From assembly GCF_000972845.2 (NCBI RefSeq), contig NC_040028.1, positions 21,567,705 to 21,631,704 of the forward strand: 64,000 nucleotides of DNA, written 5' to 3'. Position numbers and translations under genes: made by a program. Of this stretch, positions 42,101 to 54,100 are shown in pieces (the first letter of the stretch is position 1; the number at the start of each line of letters is the position of its first letter). This DNA is from Larimichthys crocea (taxonomy: Eukaryota > Chordata > Actinopteri > Sciaenidae). A model generated the notes under the pieces. It was not told where the DNA came from. It searched no databases and saw only the letters and a list, made by a program, of their open reading frames with translations.

Positions 42101-45100
42101 TCATGTGGCAGAAGGTGAACTCCACCATCATTTCCAACAAAGAGTACAGGATCATTGGTCTTATTGAGGGCCTGGAGTACTCCTTCAGAGTCTACGCTGA
42201 GAACAACGCTGGACTCAGTCCTGTCAGTGAACAAAGCAAACATGCCCTTGCTATCTCCCCTGTTGGTAAGTGCATGCTAAATACTACCTCTATCTGTGTG
42301 AGGAATAGCTTTATCCTGTTTATACAGTGCAGAAAAAAGGTCTGCATGACATGTTCAGACTTTCAAAGATTGGAAGCAACCTGCAAGCTATTTTGATTAA
42401 GATTTGGTTTATTTCTTCTTGATTCTACAATCAAACACCTTAAATTGTTTATTTTTCTTCTCAATCAGATCCACCTGGCACCCCTGTCTGTATCGATGTG
42501 ACTAGAGACTCTGTCACCCTGCAGTGGGAGATCCCCAAAAAGGATGGTGGAAGCAAAATTGTGGCCTACAGTGTGGAGAGGCGCCAGGGTAGAGGCAAAT
42601 GGCTGCGGTGCAACTTCACTGATATCAGCGAGACCCAGTTCACAGTGACTGGCTTGTCCGCCGGGGACAGATTTGAGTTCAGAGTGATTGCCAGGAATGC
42701 TGTTGGCACAGTCAGTCCACCATCTAACTCATCTGGATACATTATGACCATGGATTCGAGCAGTAAGTTATTTCAAATTACTTAAAAGAAATGTATAGAC
42801 AAATTATTATGAACAAATAATAGGTTTCTTTGATTGTCCTGATTCCTCATTTGGTCAAACTTGCATCTTTCCATCCCCAGTTGCTCCTGAGATTGAGTGG
42901 TCTCCTGACCAGGTTTCCACCCTGAGGGCTGGAGAGAATGTTAAGCTTGCTTGCAGCATCACTGGACGTCCTGTTCCCCAGGTTATCTGGTATAAGGATG
43001 GCAAAGAGATTGACAAGAGGACCATGATAGACATTGAGCTTACCGTTGGAATAGGCATGAGCAGTCTTTTTATCCGTGATGCTGATAGGAAACACCGTGG
43101 CATCTACACTGTAGAGGCCAAGAACGGCTCCGGTACCAAGAAGGCTGATGTCAACGTCAGAGTACAAGGTTGGTAAACGTTTTGTTGCAATATCTTCTTA
43201 TGATGTACAATATGAACATTCTTTTAACTTGTTTCTATTAATATTTAAGTTCACAAATGCATGGCACCTTATGTAAATCTCACAATTTCCTACCATATTT
43301 TAAGTAACTTCTCTATTTTATGTTTAACGACAGATACCCCTGGACCTGTTGAAGGTCCCATCCGTTTTACTGGCATTACAGCTGAGAAGTGCACCGTGTG
43401 GTGGAACCCACCAGAGAATGACGGCTGCGCCGCCATCACTCACTATGTGGTGGAAAAGAGGGAGACATCCAGAATCTCTTGGGCCTTGGTCACCTCCAAA
43501 TGTGAAGCCTGTTCTTTCAATGCCACCAATCTCATCAAGGGCAATGAGTACCAGTTCAGAATCTCTGCTGTCAACAAGTTTGGTGTTGGCAAACCACTGG
43601 ACTCTGATCCTGTCATTGCACAGATGCAATATAGTAAGTAGAGTCACTCAGGTATTATCTGTTGTCTATTGTCTGTCATGTTGAACAAACCTTAAAAATG
43701 TAACCCTGATCTTGTGCACGTACATGTTAAACATTATAATAACTATGTTTTCTGCTCTCCCCCGTCAGCTGTGCCTGATGCCCCGGGTACCCCAGATTCT
43801 ACACATGTTACTGGAAACAGCATCACCGTGTGCTGGACCAGGCCAAGATCAGATGGAGGCAACGAGATTAAACATTACATTCTGGAGAGGAGAGAAAAGA
43901 AGAGTTTGCGCTGGGTGAAGGTTTCCTCCAAGAGGCCCATCACTGAGCTGAGACATCGTGTCACCAACCTTACTGAGGGCAATGAGTATGAGTTCCGCGT
44001 CCTGGCAGAAAATGGTGCTGGCATCGGACCAGCCAGCAGTACCTCCAGGCTCTTCAAATGCAAGGAACCAACCAGTACTCCCAGTGCCCCCACAGTAATC
44101 AAGGTAAGATTGCAGAAACAATGTACAGAATAAAAACCATGTGTGCAGAATGATTGAGGTAAATCTGCTATGCTCTTTTTTTGTCTATCAGGTCATTGAC
44201 TCCACTAAATCCTCAGTCACCCTGGAATGGACTAAGCCAGTCTTTGATGGTGGTTTGGAAATTATTGGCTACAATATCGACATGTGCAAGGCCAGTCTGG
44301 AGGAGTGGCACAGAGTCAATGACCAGATTTGCATCGACACAAAGTACACTGCTAAGGGCCTGGTGCCTGGAGAGCTCTACAAGTTCAGGGTCAGTGCTGT
44401 GAATGGATCTGGACAGGGCGAAGCCTCAGTGACAGTCGCCGCTGTTCAGGCTCTAGACAGACTTGCATCTCCTGAGATTGACATTGATGCCAGTTTCAAG
44501 CAGACTCACATTGTGAAGAACGGCGGCACAGTCACTCTCCAAATTGCCTTCCGTGGCAAACCAGCTCCTCTTGCTACCTGGTCTAAGGTAGATGGTGAGC
44601 TGCCTGTCATGGCCGATGTCAACACCACAGACAACTCCTCTACTCTGACTATCGAGGGTTGCACTAGGTATGAGGCTGGCAAATACACCTTGTCTCTGGA
44701 GAACAACTGCGGGCGCAAGTCTGTTACATTCACTGTCAAAGTTCTGGACACACCTGGACCTCCAGGAGCCATCTCTTTCAAAGACGTTACCCGTGGAGCC
44801 TTAACAATGATGTGGGATGCCCCAACTACTGACGGTGGATCCCGAATCCAGCACTACATTGTGGACAAGCGCGAGGCCAGCCGCCTAGCATGGCAGGAGG
44901 TCAGCACCAAGTGCTCTCGCCAGATCATCAGGGTAACTGGTTTGGATATTGGCGTGCCATATCTCTTCAGGGTGATTGCCGTTAACCAGTATGGCCAGGG
45001 CGAACCTCATGAGATGACAGAACCCGTCACTGCCACAGAAGAACCCGCACCACCCAAGAGAGTAAATGTTGTTGACACTTCCAGCTCCACAGCCTCCCTG

Positions 45101-48100
45101 GTATGGCTGAAACCCGAGCATGATGGAGGCAGCCGCATCAGAGGCTACATTGTCGAGTCCAGAGTTAAAGGTACTGACACCTGGGTTGTTTATGGAGAGA
45201 CCAAGTCCCTCAAGATGCTGGTAGAGGGTTTACTTGAGAACACAGAGTACGACTTTAGAGTCAGGGCCAAGAATGATGCTGGAATCAGTGAGCCACAGGG
45301 CACCTTAAGCTCTGTGGTCATTAAGGAGCCTCGCATTGAACCGACTGCTGATCTTAGTGGCATCACCAACCAGCTTATTACCTGCAAATTATCTAACACC
45401 TTCACAATCGAAATACCCATCAGTGGCAAGCCTGCACCCAAAGTCACCTGGAAGCTAGAAGAGATGAAGCTGAAGGAGACTGACAGAGTCTTGATCAGAA
45501 CCACAAAGGAGACAACCACGCTTATAGTGAGAGAAAGCAAGAGAAGTGACAGTGGTAAATACTACCTGATCCTAGAGAATGCTGCTGGTGTGAAGACGTT
45601 CACCGTGACCGTTGTGGTCGTTGGTAGACCAAGTCAACCCATAGGTCCTGTGCAAATTTCTGGAGTCTCCTCAGAGTCCTGCACCCTGTCCTGGTCCGAG
45701 TCCGCTGATGATGGCGGCACTGAAATCACCAATTACATTGTGGAAAAACGAGAGTCTGGCCATGCCTCCTGGCACGTGGTAAATTCCAGTGTGAAGAGAA
45801 CCACCATCAAAGTGACTCATCTTACCAAGTATATGGAGTACACCTTCAGAGTGTGTGCGGAGAACAAATTTGGAGTCAGCAAGTCCATTGAGTCTGCTCC
45901 TGTTGTCATTCAGCATCCATATAGTAAGTTCTGTTTAACAGTTATACAAGTAAATGCAAGTCCTGATTTTATATGTACTTATACCAAAGTTCAACATATT
46001 TTAGAAATACAATTATGTCCAGGTCAAATTTAGAATCCCTATTCTCACCTTCCCTTTTTTTCCACAGTTCCTCCAAGTTCTCCAACTCGTCCAGAGGTTG
46101 TATCTGTTTCCGCAAATGCCATCAACATCAAATGGGATGTGCCATATGCTGACGGTGGCAGCAAGGTGACAGGTTACTGGATTGAGAAGAAGGAGAGGAA
46201 CACGATCTTGTGGGTGAGGGAGAACAAGCTGCCCTGCTTGGAAACCCATTACAAGGTGTCCAACCTGATCGAGGGCCTGGAGTACCAGTTCAGGGTGTAT
46301 GCCATGAATATCGCTGGACTCAGTAAGGCTAGTGAGGCCTCCAGACCTGTGGTGGCACTCAATCCTGTTGGTAAGAGGGACATTTATCTCTTAACTTAAA
46401 ACTTCTGTTCTGTCTGATGACTAATCATAATTAGTTGTTACACATGACATCTAATCAATAAAAAAAACTTCTCCTTGTTCAGATCCTCCTGGTAAACCTG
46501 AGGTGACTGACATCACCCGCTCCTCTGTGTCGCTGTGTTGGACTGTGCCATTCAACGATGGCGGCAGCAAGATCGTTGGTTATGTGGTAGAGAGAAAAGT
46601 CTACAGCACGGATGAGTGGGATGACAACCGCTGGCTCAAGTGCAACTATACCACCATCACAGAGAACTACTTCACCGTCACCAACCTGGGAGAAGGAGAG
46701 ACCTTTGAGTATCGTGTCATCGCCAAGAATGCCTCTGGTGTCCACAGTGTACCCTCTGAGACCACCGGACCAGTCACATGCAAGGATGAATACTGTAAGT
46801 TGGACAGTTATAGAGTCGGTACAACTAGGCTTTTGAAATTAAAATTAAAAACTTAAACTGTAAAATTATATCTTAAAACTATTCATTTATATATTAATAC
46901 ATGTGTGAATAAGTAATCAAATATTATTATTTTTGCTATTGATTATATTGTAGCATCTTCACAAAAACCTCAATAGAATATAACTGTAATTTATTCAGGT
47001 AAAAACTAAACCTCTCTTCTTTGCTGCAGCTCCACCCAAAGCTGAGCTGGACAGCAAGCTCCTGGGTGAGACCGTCACAGTCACAGCTGGCTCTGACCTT
47101 GTCCTTGACGGTGCAGTGGGTGGTAAACCAGAGCCTACAGTGTACTGGGCAAAGGGAGACAAGATTTTGGATCCTGGAGAGAAATACTCACTGACCTACA
47201 CCGCAACCAGAGCCATGGTTGTTATCAAGAACTGTGACAGATATGACACGGGCAGATACACCTTGACCGTTAAGAATGCCAGTGGAATCAAGACCGCCTC
47301 TGTCAGCGTCAAAGTTCTAGGTGAGCAGTCCAGACACTACTCATTGCAATCATATGATAACACCGATTGCTTAGTTGAATCCTAATTGTCAACAAAACAT
47401 TAAACTAGCAGTACATAGGCGTGTCACTGATGTAACTCTTGGTTTCTGCCTTTCAGACACTCCTGGATGTCCTGCTGACAAGATTGTGATCAGCAGAGTG
47501 ACTGAGGAGAAGTGTACAGTGTCCTGGAAGATTCCTCTGGAGGATGGCGGAGACATCGTCAGCCATTACATTGTGGAGCGTCGCGAAACCAGCCGCCTCA
47601 ACTGGGTACTCATGGAGGCTGAATGCAAGACACTTTCATGTGTCAGCTCCAAGCTGATCAAGAACAATGAGTACATCTTCAGAGTCAGAGGTGTCAACAA
47701 GTTTGGGCCTGGAGTTCCTTTGGAGTCCGAGCCTGTCATTGCCAGGAACGCCTACAGTAAGTGGCAACATTTCGAGAAGTTTTCCTCTTCCATTGCAGAA
47801 GTAGTTGATATGGATTAGGTCATGTCATGTAAAAGAGGAAAATTGGATGATGACAATTTGTTTCAGTGTCTCTGACCTCTCCTATCCCTCTTCCCCAGCC
47901 ATCCCATCTCAGCCAGGCACCCCTGAGGCTTCCGCTGTTGGTAAGGAGCATGTCATCATCGAATGGTTGAAGCCTGAGAGTGATGGAGGCAGCGAGATCA
48001 AAAACTACATAGTAGATAAACGAGAGAAGAGCAGCACCAGGTGGGAACAACTTCTGAAGAATTTAACATACAGATTTTATTCACTTACGAAAATGCTGAT

Positions 48101-51100
48101 TATTATTGGTCCCTCCTCACAATATATTTTTTAATTCTCTGGACCAGGTGGACTCGGGTGAACAAGACTTACACCATCTATGACACCCGTCTTAAAATCA
48201 CTGGCCTGCTAGAAGGAAGCGAGTACCAGTTCAGAGTGACAGCTGTCAATGCTGCTGGAGACAGTCAGCCTAGTGACGCCACTCCATACATCCTCTGCAA
48301 AGATCCCACATGTAAGAGATTTCAACTGTCTATTCACAATCTTTTGTGCCCAATAGTAATTGTGACTTTTCTTTAATTCTTGTGGTGGTATTTTCTATTT
48401 GGTTGAATGATACTGGGACAAGCAGATATACAACATATTTGTATTTATTTCCATCTACTACCAGATACCCCAGCTCCCCCATCAATGCCGCGTATCACCG
48501 ACACAACCAAGCACAGTATCAGCATGACCTGGACCAGGCCCATGTATGATGGTGGCTCAGACGTCACTGGCTATGTGGTGGAGATCCTTGAGGAAGGCAT
48601 TGCGCAGTGGTACCGTGCCACCGCCAAGGCTCTCAAGACTAATGAGTATGTGGCCGCCGGTCTGGCATCCAATAAGAAGTACAAATTCAGGGTAGCTGCC
48701 ATCAACAGCAATGGTACTGGGGAGTTCAGTGAACCTAGCGCTGAGGTCGAGCCCCTGGAGAAAATTGGTGAGTATGTGTTAATTTCTGTGTTAGAAAATG
48801 AGTTTTACTTTTTATAACCATAATTATAGCAATAGCTATAGCTATAAGCAAACACCATGCTGGAAGGTAAAGGAAGTAAAATTCAGTTAGCAGAGACAGC
48901 TTAGTGATAGATCATTGGCAAATGCATTCCCCTCACTATGTTCTATCTGCCCCTTTAGAAATGCCCGACCTGGAGCTGGCTGACGACCTGAAGAAAACCG
49001 TGTGTCTGCGTGCTGGTGGAACTCTGCGTCTGGTAGTATTTGTCACCGGCCGGCCCGCACCGGTTATCGCCTGGAGGAAGACTGGTGTGGAGCTGCAGAG
49101 CCGCGGCTACATCGAGACCACCGAAAGTTACACCTCATTGATGGTGGAGAAGGTCAATCGCTACGACTCTGGAAAATATGTTGTGGAGGCAGAGAACCCA
49201 TCCGGCAAAAAGACTGCCACCATCATAGTTAAAGTCTACGGTATGGCATCTGAAGTTTCTACAAATAACAAATACTACATTTAAAACTTTTGGGTGATGT
49301 GTTCAAAAAGGTGCATATAATAAGAACTATAGTTTCTTGCTCAGATTAATCAATTTAGTTGGTTCTTCTTTAACACACACTCATATTTTCTCTTCCTATA
49401 AATCCTGCAGATACTCCTGGACCTCCAAGTTCTGTTAAGGTAAAGGACTACACCAGGGAGTCTGTTGTGATCACCTGGGACGTCCCAAGCATTGATGGTG
49501 GTGCACACGTCAGCAACTACATCATTGAGAAGCGTGAAGCCAGCATGAAGTCATACAAGACTGTCACCACTGAGTGTAGAAAGACCTTGTTCAGGATCAC
49601 GGGTCTGGAAGAAGGAGTGCAGTACTTCTTCAGAGTCCTGCCAGAGAACATCTACGGCGTCGGCGAGCCTTGTGAGACAGCTGAGGCAGTGCTGGTATGC
49701 GAGGTACCGTCTGTGCCTCTGAACTTCCAGGTGGTCGATGTCACCAAGTCCTCCGTCTCTCTGCAATGGGAGAAGCCTCTGCATGATGGCGCCAGCAGAC
49801 TGACTGGCTATATCGTCGAGGCCTGCAAGGTGGGCACAGACAGGTGGAGTACCGTGGCAACAGCTAAGGCCTCAGTGTCCCATTGTACCATCCAGTCCCT
49901 GACGGAGAATGACCAGTACCTGTTCAGAATCCGAGCCACCAACAGCAGGGGAGCCAGTGAACCCATGGACACTGTCACTCCTGTCGTCATCCAGGACATC
50001 AAGGGTAAGACGTCATAGCACATTCACAAATCATCGTACAATTACTTCTGCTTACACTGTTTCCCCGTTAAAGGTTTTTGGGGTGCTTTATCCAGTCGAG
50101 GATCATGTGTGATAATGGGCTGTATGAATAGAAATGACCTGACACATACCTTTTATATATTCCAGTGATGCCCAAGATTGATATGACCAGCATCCCACAG
50201 AAGATCGTTCATGTGCACCGCGGCAAACCCATTGACCTCAACATCCCAATCAAGGCCAAACCACAGCCTGTCTGCTCCTGGTTCTTCGGTGGAGTCAAAC
50301 TGAAGGACAGCCTAGACCGCATCAAGATCGACAGCAATGGCAAATATACCCACCTTGTCATCCGCGAGACCACCATCAATGACACAGGAGACTACACGCT
50401 TGAAGTGAAGAATGCCATTGGCATGGCAACCGAGGTCATCAAGGTCATCATCCTTGGTAAGGAGAATTTCTGCACAGAAATCAAAGTGCTTGTTTAAGTT
50501 TAATGTTACTGATCTGAGACTTAAAAATAATTCTGTGAACTATAACTATATGACGTAAAATGAAATTCTATTCAAAAACCACACACCTTTGTTCATTCAA
50601 CCAGACAAACCTGGCATCCCAGTTGGTCCAGTGAAGATCGAGGAGACTGATGGTGTGTCAGTGACAATTAGCTGGCAGCCTCCAGAGAAGGACGGTGGTG
50701 CCAACGTCAGTGGGTACGTGGTGGAGCAGCGTGATGCCCACCGGCCAGGCTGGCTGACTGTGTCAGAGTCAGTGACCAGACCGTGCTTCAAGTTTACCAG
50801 ACTCTCTGAAGGAACCGAGTATGTGTTCCGCGTTGCAGCCATGAATCGCTTTGGTATCGGCGGCTTCCTGCAGTCCGAGGTGGTGGAGTGCAAGAGCCCT
50901 AAGAGTGAGTTCTCCTTCCATCAAAAGCGTGGTCTTCCTGTTCTCTTAATGTCATTTCATTTACTTCCTCTGGTAACAAACACCATTATCACTCTAACAA
51001 TTCTGTGAATCTTATCTATTAATTTATGTATTATTGAGTTCATCTACTAATCTGTCTCTTCATGTGTAGCCATTCCTGGACCTCCAAGCAGACCAGAAGT

Positions 51101-54100
51101 GGTTGATGTCACCCACGAGGGCATGACCCTCACTTGGCAACCACCAGAGGACAACGGTGGCTCCACCATTGCTGGTTACATAATTGAACGTAAAGAGGCC
51201 CGTTCTGACAGGTGGATGAGGATTAACAAGAATACCGTCACAATGACCAGGTATCGCTCCTCTGGCCTGATAGAGGGCCTGGAGTATGAATACCGTATTA
51301 CTGCCGTCAACTCCAGAGGAGCTGGCAAACCCAGCGAGAGCTCCGCCATCACTGTTGCCATGGATCCCATCGGTACGTGTTGAAACGCTTAATGGGCTAC
51401 ATTCATGAAACCCTCACTACCTATTTTATATGAATCTTATCAGTGTGGAGTAATGAAACGTCTCTTTGTGTTGTCGGACAGAGCCTCCAGGTGCTCCACT
51501 TCAGGCAAGGGTCACAGATACCACCAGGACTTCAGTGTCTCTTGCCTGGTTGCCTCCTGAAGAGGTGGGTGGTTCAGTCATTACTGGTTACTTGATCGAG
51601 ATGCAGAAGGTGGATCAGGTGGAATGGACACTATGCAACACCACGCCCACCAAGATGTGCGAGTACACCCTTACACACATGCCCCAGGGCGCTGAGTACA
51701 AGTTCAGGGTCATCGCCTGCAACGCTGGTGGATCTGGAGAGCCCGCTGAGATTCCTGGAGTAGTTAAAGTCCAGGAGATGCTTGGTACGGGAACAAAATC
51801 CCACAATTTATTGTTGATTTCACAGTCAAATAATAACTGTCTTTTATTTGACAAAAATCTACTCTATGTCTCTTTCAGATTATCCCGACTACGAGCTTGA
51901 TAGCAAATATGAGGAGGGCTACGTGGTGCGGCAGGGTGGAGTTATCCGTCTGTCTGTGCCCATCAAGGGTAAACCTTTCCCTACATGCAAGTGGACCAAG
52001 GATGGTCATGACATCTCCCACCGGGCTATGATTGCCACCCATGATGACCTCACCGAGCTGATAATCAAAGAGGCACATAAAGACGACACCGGTACCTATG
52101 ACCTGGTGCTGGAAAATAAATGTGGCAGGAAGGCTGTGTACATCAAGGTGAGCAGCTCATCTGGCAGATTTTGTTCATGCTTGACTTTAAGGATATAAAA
52201 ATACTTGTATATAAAAAAAAATCTTAAAATCTGTTTGAGTGGAACTTAACATTCTTTATCTCTCTCCCATCCAGGTGAAAGTGATCGGTCGCCCTGATGC
52301 CCCAGAAGGCCCTCTGGAATTTGATGACATTCAGGTCAGATCAGTCCGGGTCAGCTGGAGGCCTCCATCAGATGATGGCGGCTCTGACATCCTGGGATAC
52401 ATCGTAGAAAGGCGGGAGGTACCCAAGGCTGCCTGGTGTACCGTGGACGCCCGGGTTACTGAGAACTCTCTTGTTGTGAAGGGCCTGAAGGAGAATGTGC
52501 AGTACCACTTCAAGGTCTCTGCCGAGAACCAGTTTGGCATTAGCAGAACTCTCAAGTCTGATGAGCCTGTGACGCCAAAGACACCCCTTTGTGAGTAGTG
52601 ATAATTGTTGTGATTGTTCTCAACATGTAATGCAAACTCATAATGGGCACATTAGCATATAAATACATATTGAACACAGAATACATCTGTAATTCTAATG
52701 TCAATTGCTTTACCTCCAGGCCCACCAGAACCTCCCAGCAACCCACCAGAGATCATGGATGTGTATAAGTCTTCAGTGTCTCTGTCCTGGTCCCGGCCCC
52801 GAGATGATGGAGGCTCCCGTGTCACGGGATACTACGTGGAAAGGATGGAGATTTCAACAGAGAAGTGGGTCCGCCACAACAAGACCCACATCACCACCAC
52901 CATGTACAACGTCACTGGTCTCATCCCCGATGCAGAGTACATGTTCAGAGTGGTGGCTCAGAACGACGTTGGGCAGAGTGAGCCTGGTCCTGCTTCAGAG
53001 TCTGTGGTCTGCAAAGATCCATTCGGTGAGTTAACATTGCTTGATGCCGATTACATTAAAAATTTGAGGTAAAAGAGAAACATGCTGAACTTGAAGGGCA
53101 TTTTTTTCTATGATCCCATGTTCAAAAACTGATAGATTTTCCATCAGTTCCACAATAACTTAATAAAGTTCTATGAGTCTCCATGAGTATTAATCCCCTC
53201 TTGTCTGTTGTCTTATAGACAAACCCAGCCAACCAGGAGAGATCGACATCATCTCTATCACTAAAGACTGTATCACCATTCACTGGCTCAGGCCCGAGCA
53301 TGACGGCGGCAAGGAGATTCTGGGCTATTGGATTGAGTTCAGAGAGGCTGGAGAGAGCGCCTGGAAGAAATGCAACAAGGAGCGCTCCAAGGATCGCCAG
53401 TTCACTATGGGTGGTTTGATGGAGGCTACCGAGTATGAGTTCAGAATCTTCGCAGAGAATGAGACTGGACTCAGCCGACCTCGCCGCACACCCATGGGCA
53501 TCAAGACCAAACTGAGCGGTGAGCTGCTGAATTCAGATCCCATTAGATAAAATGGCCTAGCCATAGTAGCTTTGTGTGAATTTTTTTTTTAGTTAACTGA
53601 CTGAAATTTAATTCATTAATGATTTTCATTTAAATCGCTGATGTTTCTGCAGTTGGTGAGGCTCCAGCTTTGAAGGAAGAGATCCAAGATGTAACCACCA
53701 AGCTTGGCGAGTCCGGCACACTGACCTGTGGCATCATTGGCAGACCTCTGCCTGAGATCAAGTGGTACCGTTATGGCAAGGAACTGATCCAGAGCCGCAA
53801 GTACAAGACGAGCTCAGATGGCCGAAACCACTCCCTTAGCATCCTGACAGATGAACAGGAAGACGAGGGCGTGTATACCTGCAGGGCCGTCAATGAAGCT
53901 GGGGAGATCGAGACCAGTGGCAAACTGCGCCTGCAGGCTGCACCCCAGTTCCACCCAGGCTTCCCTCTGAAAGAGAAGTACTTCGCTGGAGCTGGCACCA
54001 GCCTCCGCCTTCATGTTGTCTACATTGGCCGTCCCATCCCCCAGATCATGTGGTTCTATGGCAAGAAGCCGCTGAATGCATCAGAAAATGTCATTATTGA

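Larger units (their letters stand above)
40499..44467 (+). repeat. C-zone super-repeat 9 (A131-A141)
   Basis: Six domains in exon 50, then FN exon 51, Ig exon 52, FN exons 53 and 54, and a last FN split between exons 54 and 55. The order is the standard eleven. Confidence 0.88.
44468..48767 (+). repeat. C-zone super-repeat 10 (A142-A152)
   Basis: Standard eleven-domain order: five domains in exon 55, then single-domain exons 56-59, a split FN (60/61) and exon 62. Confidence 0.87.
48959..53518 (+). repeat. C-zone super-repeat 11 (A153-A163)
   Basis: The last eleven-domain unit, exons 63-72. After it the order becomes Ig-Ig-FN-FN-Ig-Ig-FN-kinase, the A/M junction. This gives eleven C-zone units in the window, the same number as in human titin. 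Confidence 0.88.

Noticed and set aside
43173..43174. Alternative donor GTAAAC for exon 52
   Set aside because: It would end the exon in phase 2 and break the frame into exon 53, whose phase requires the GT at 43169.
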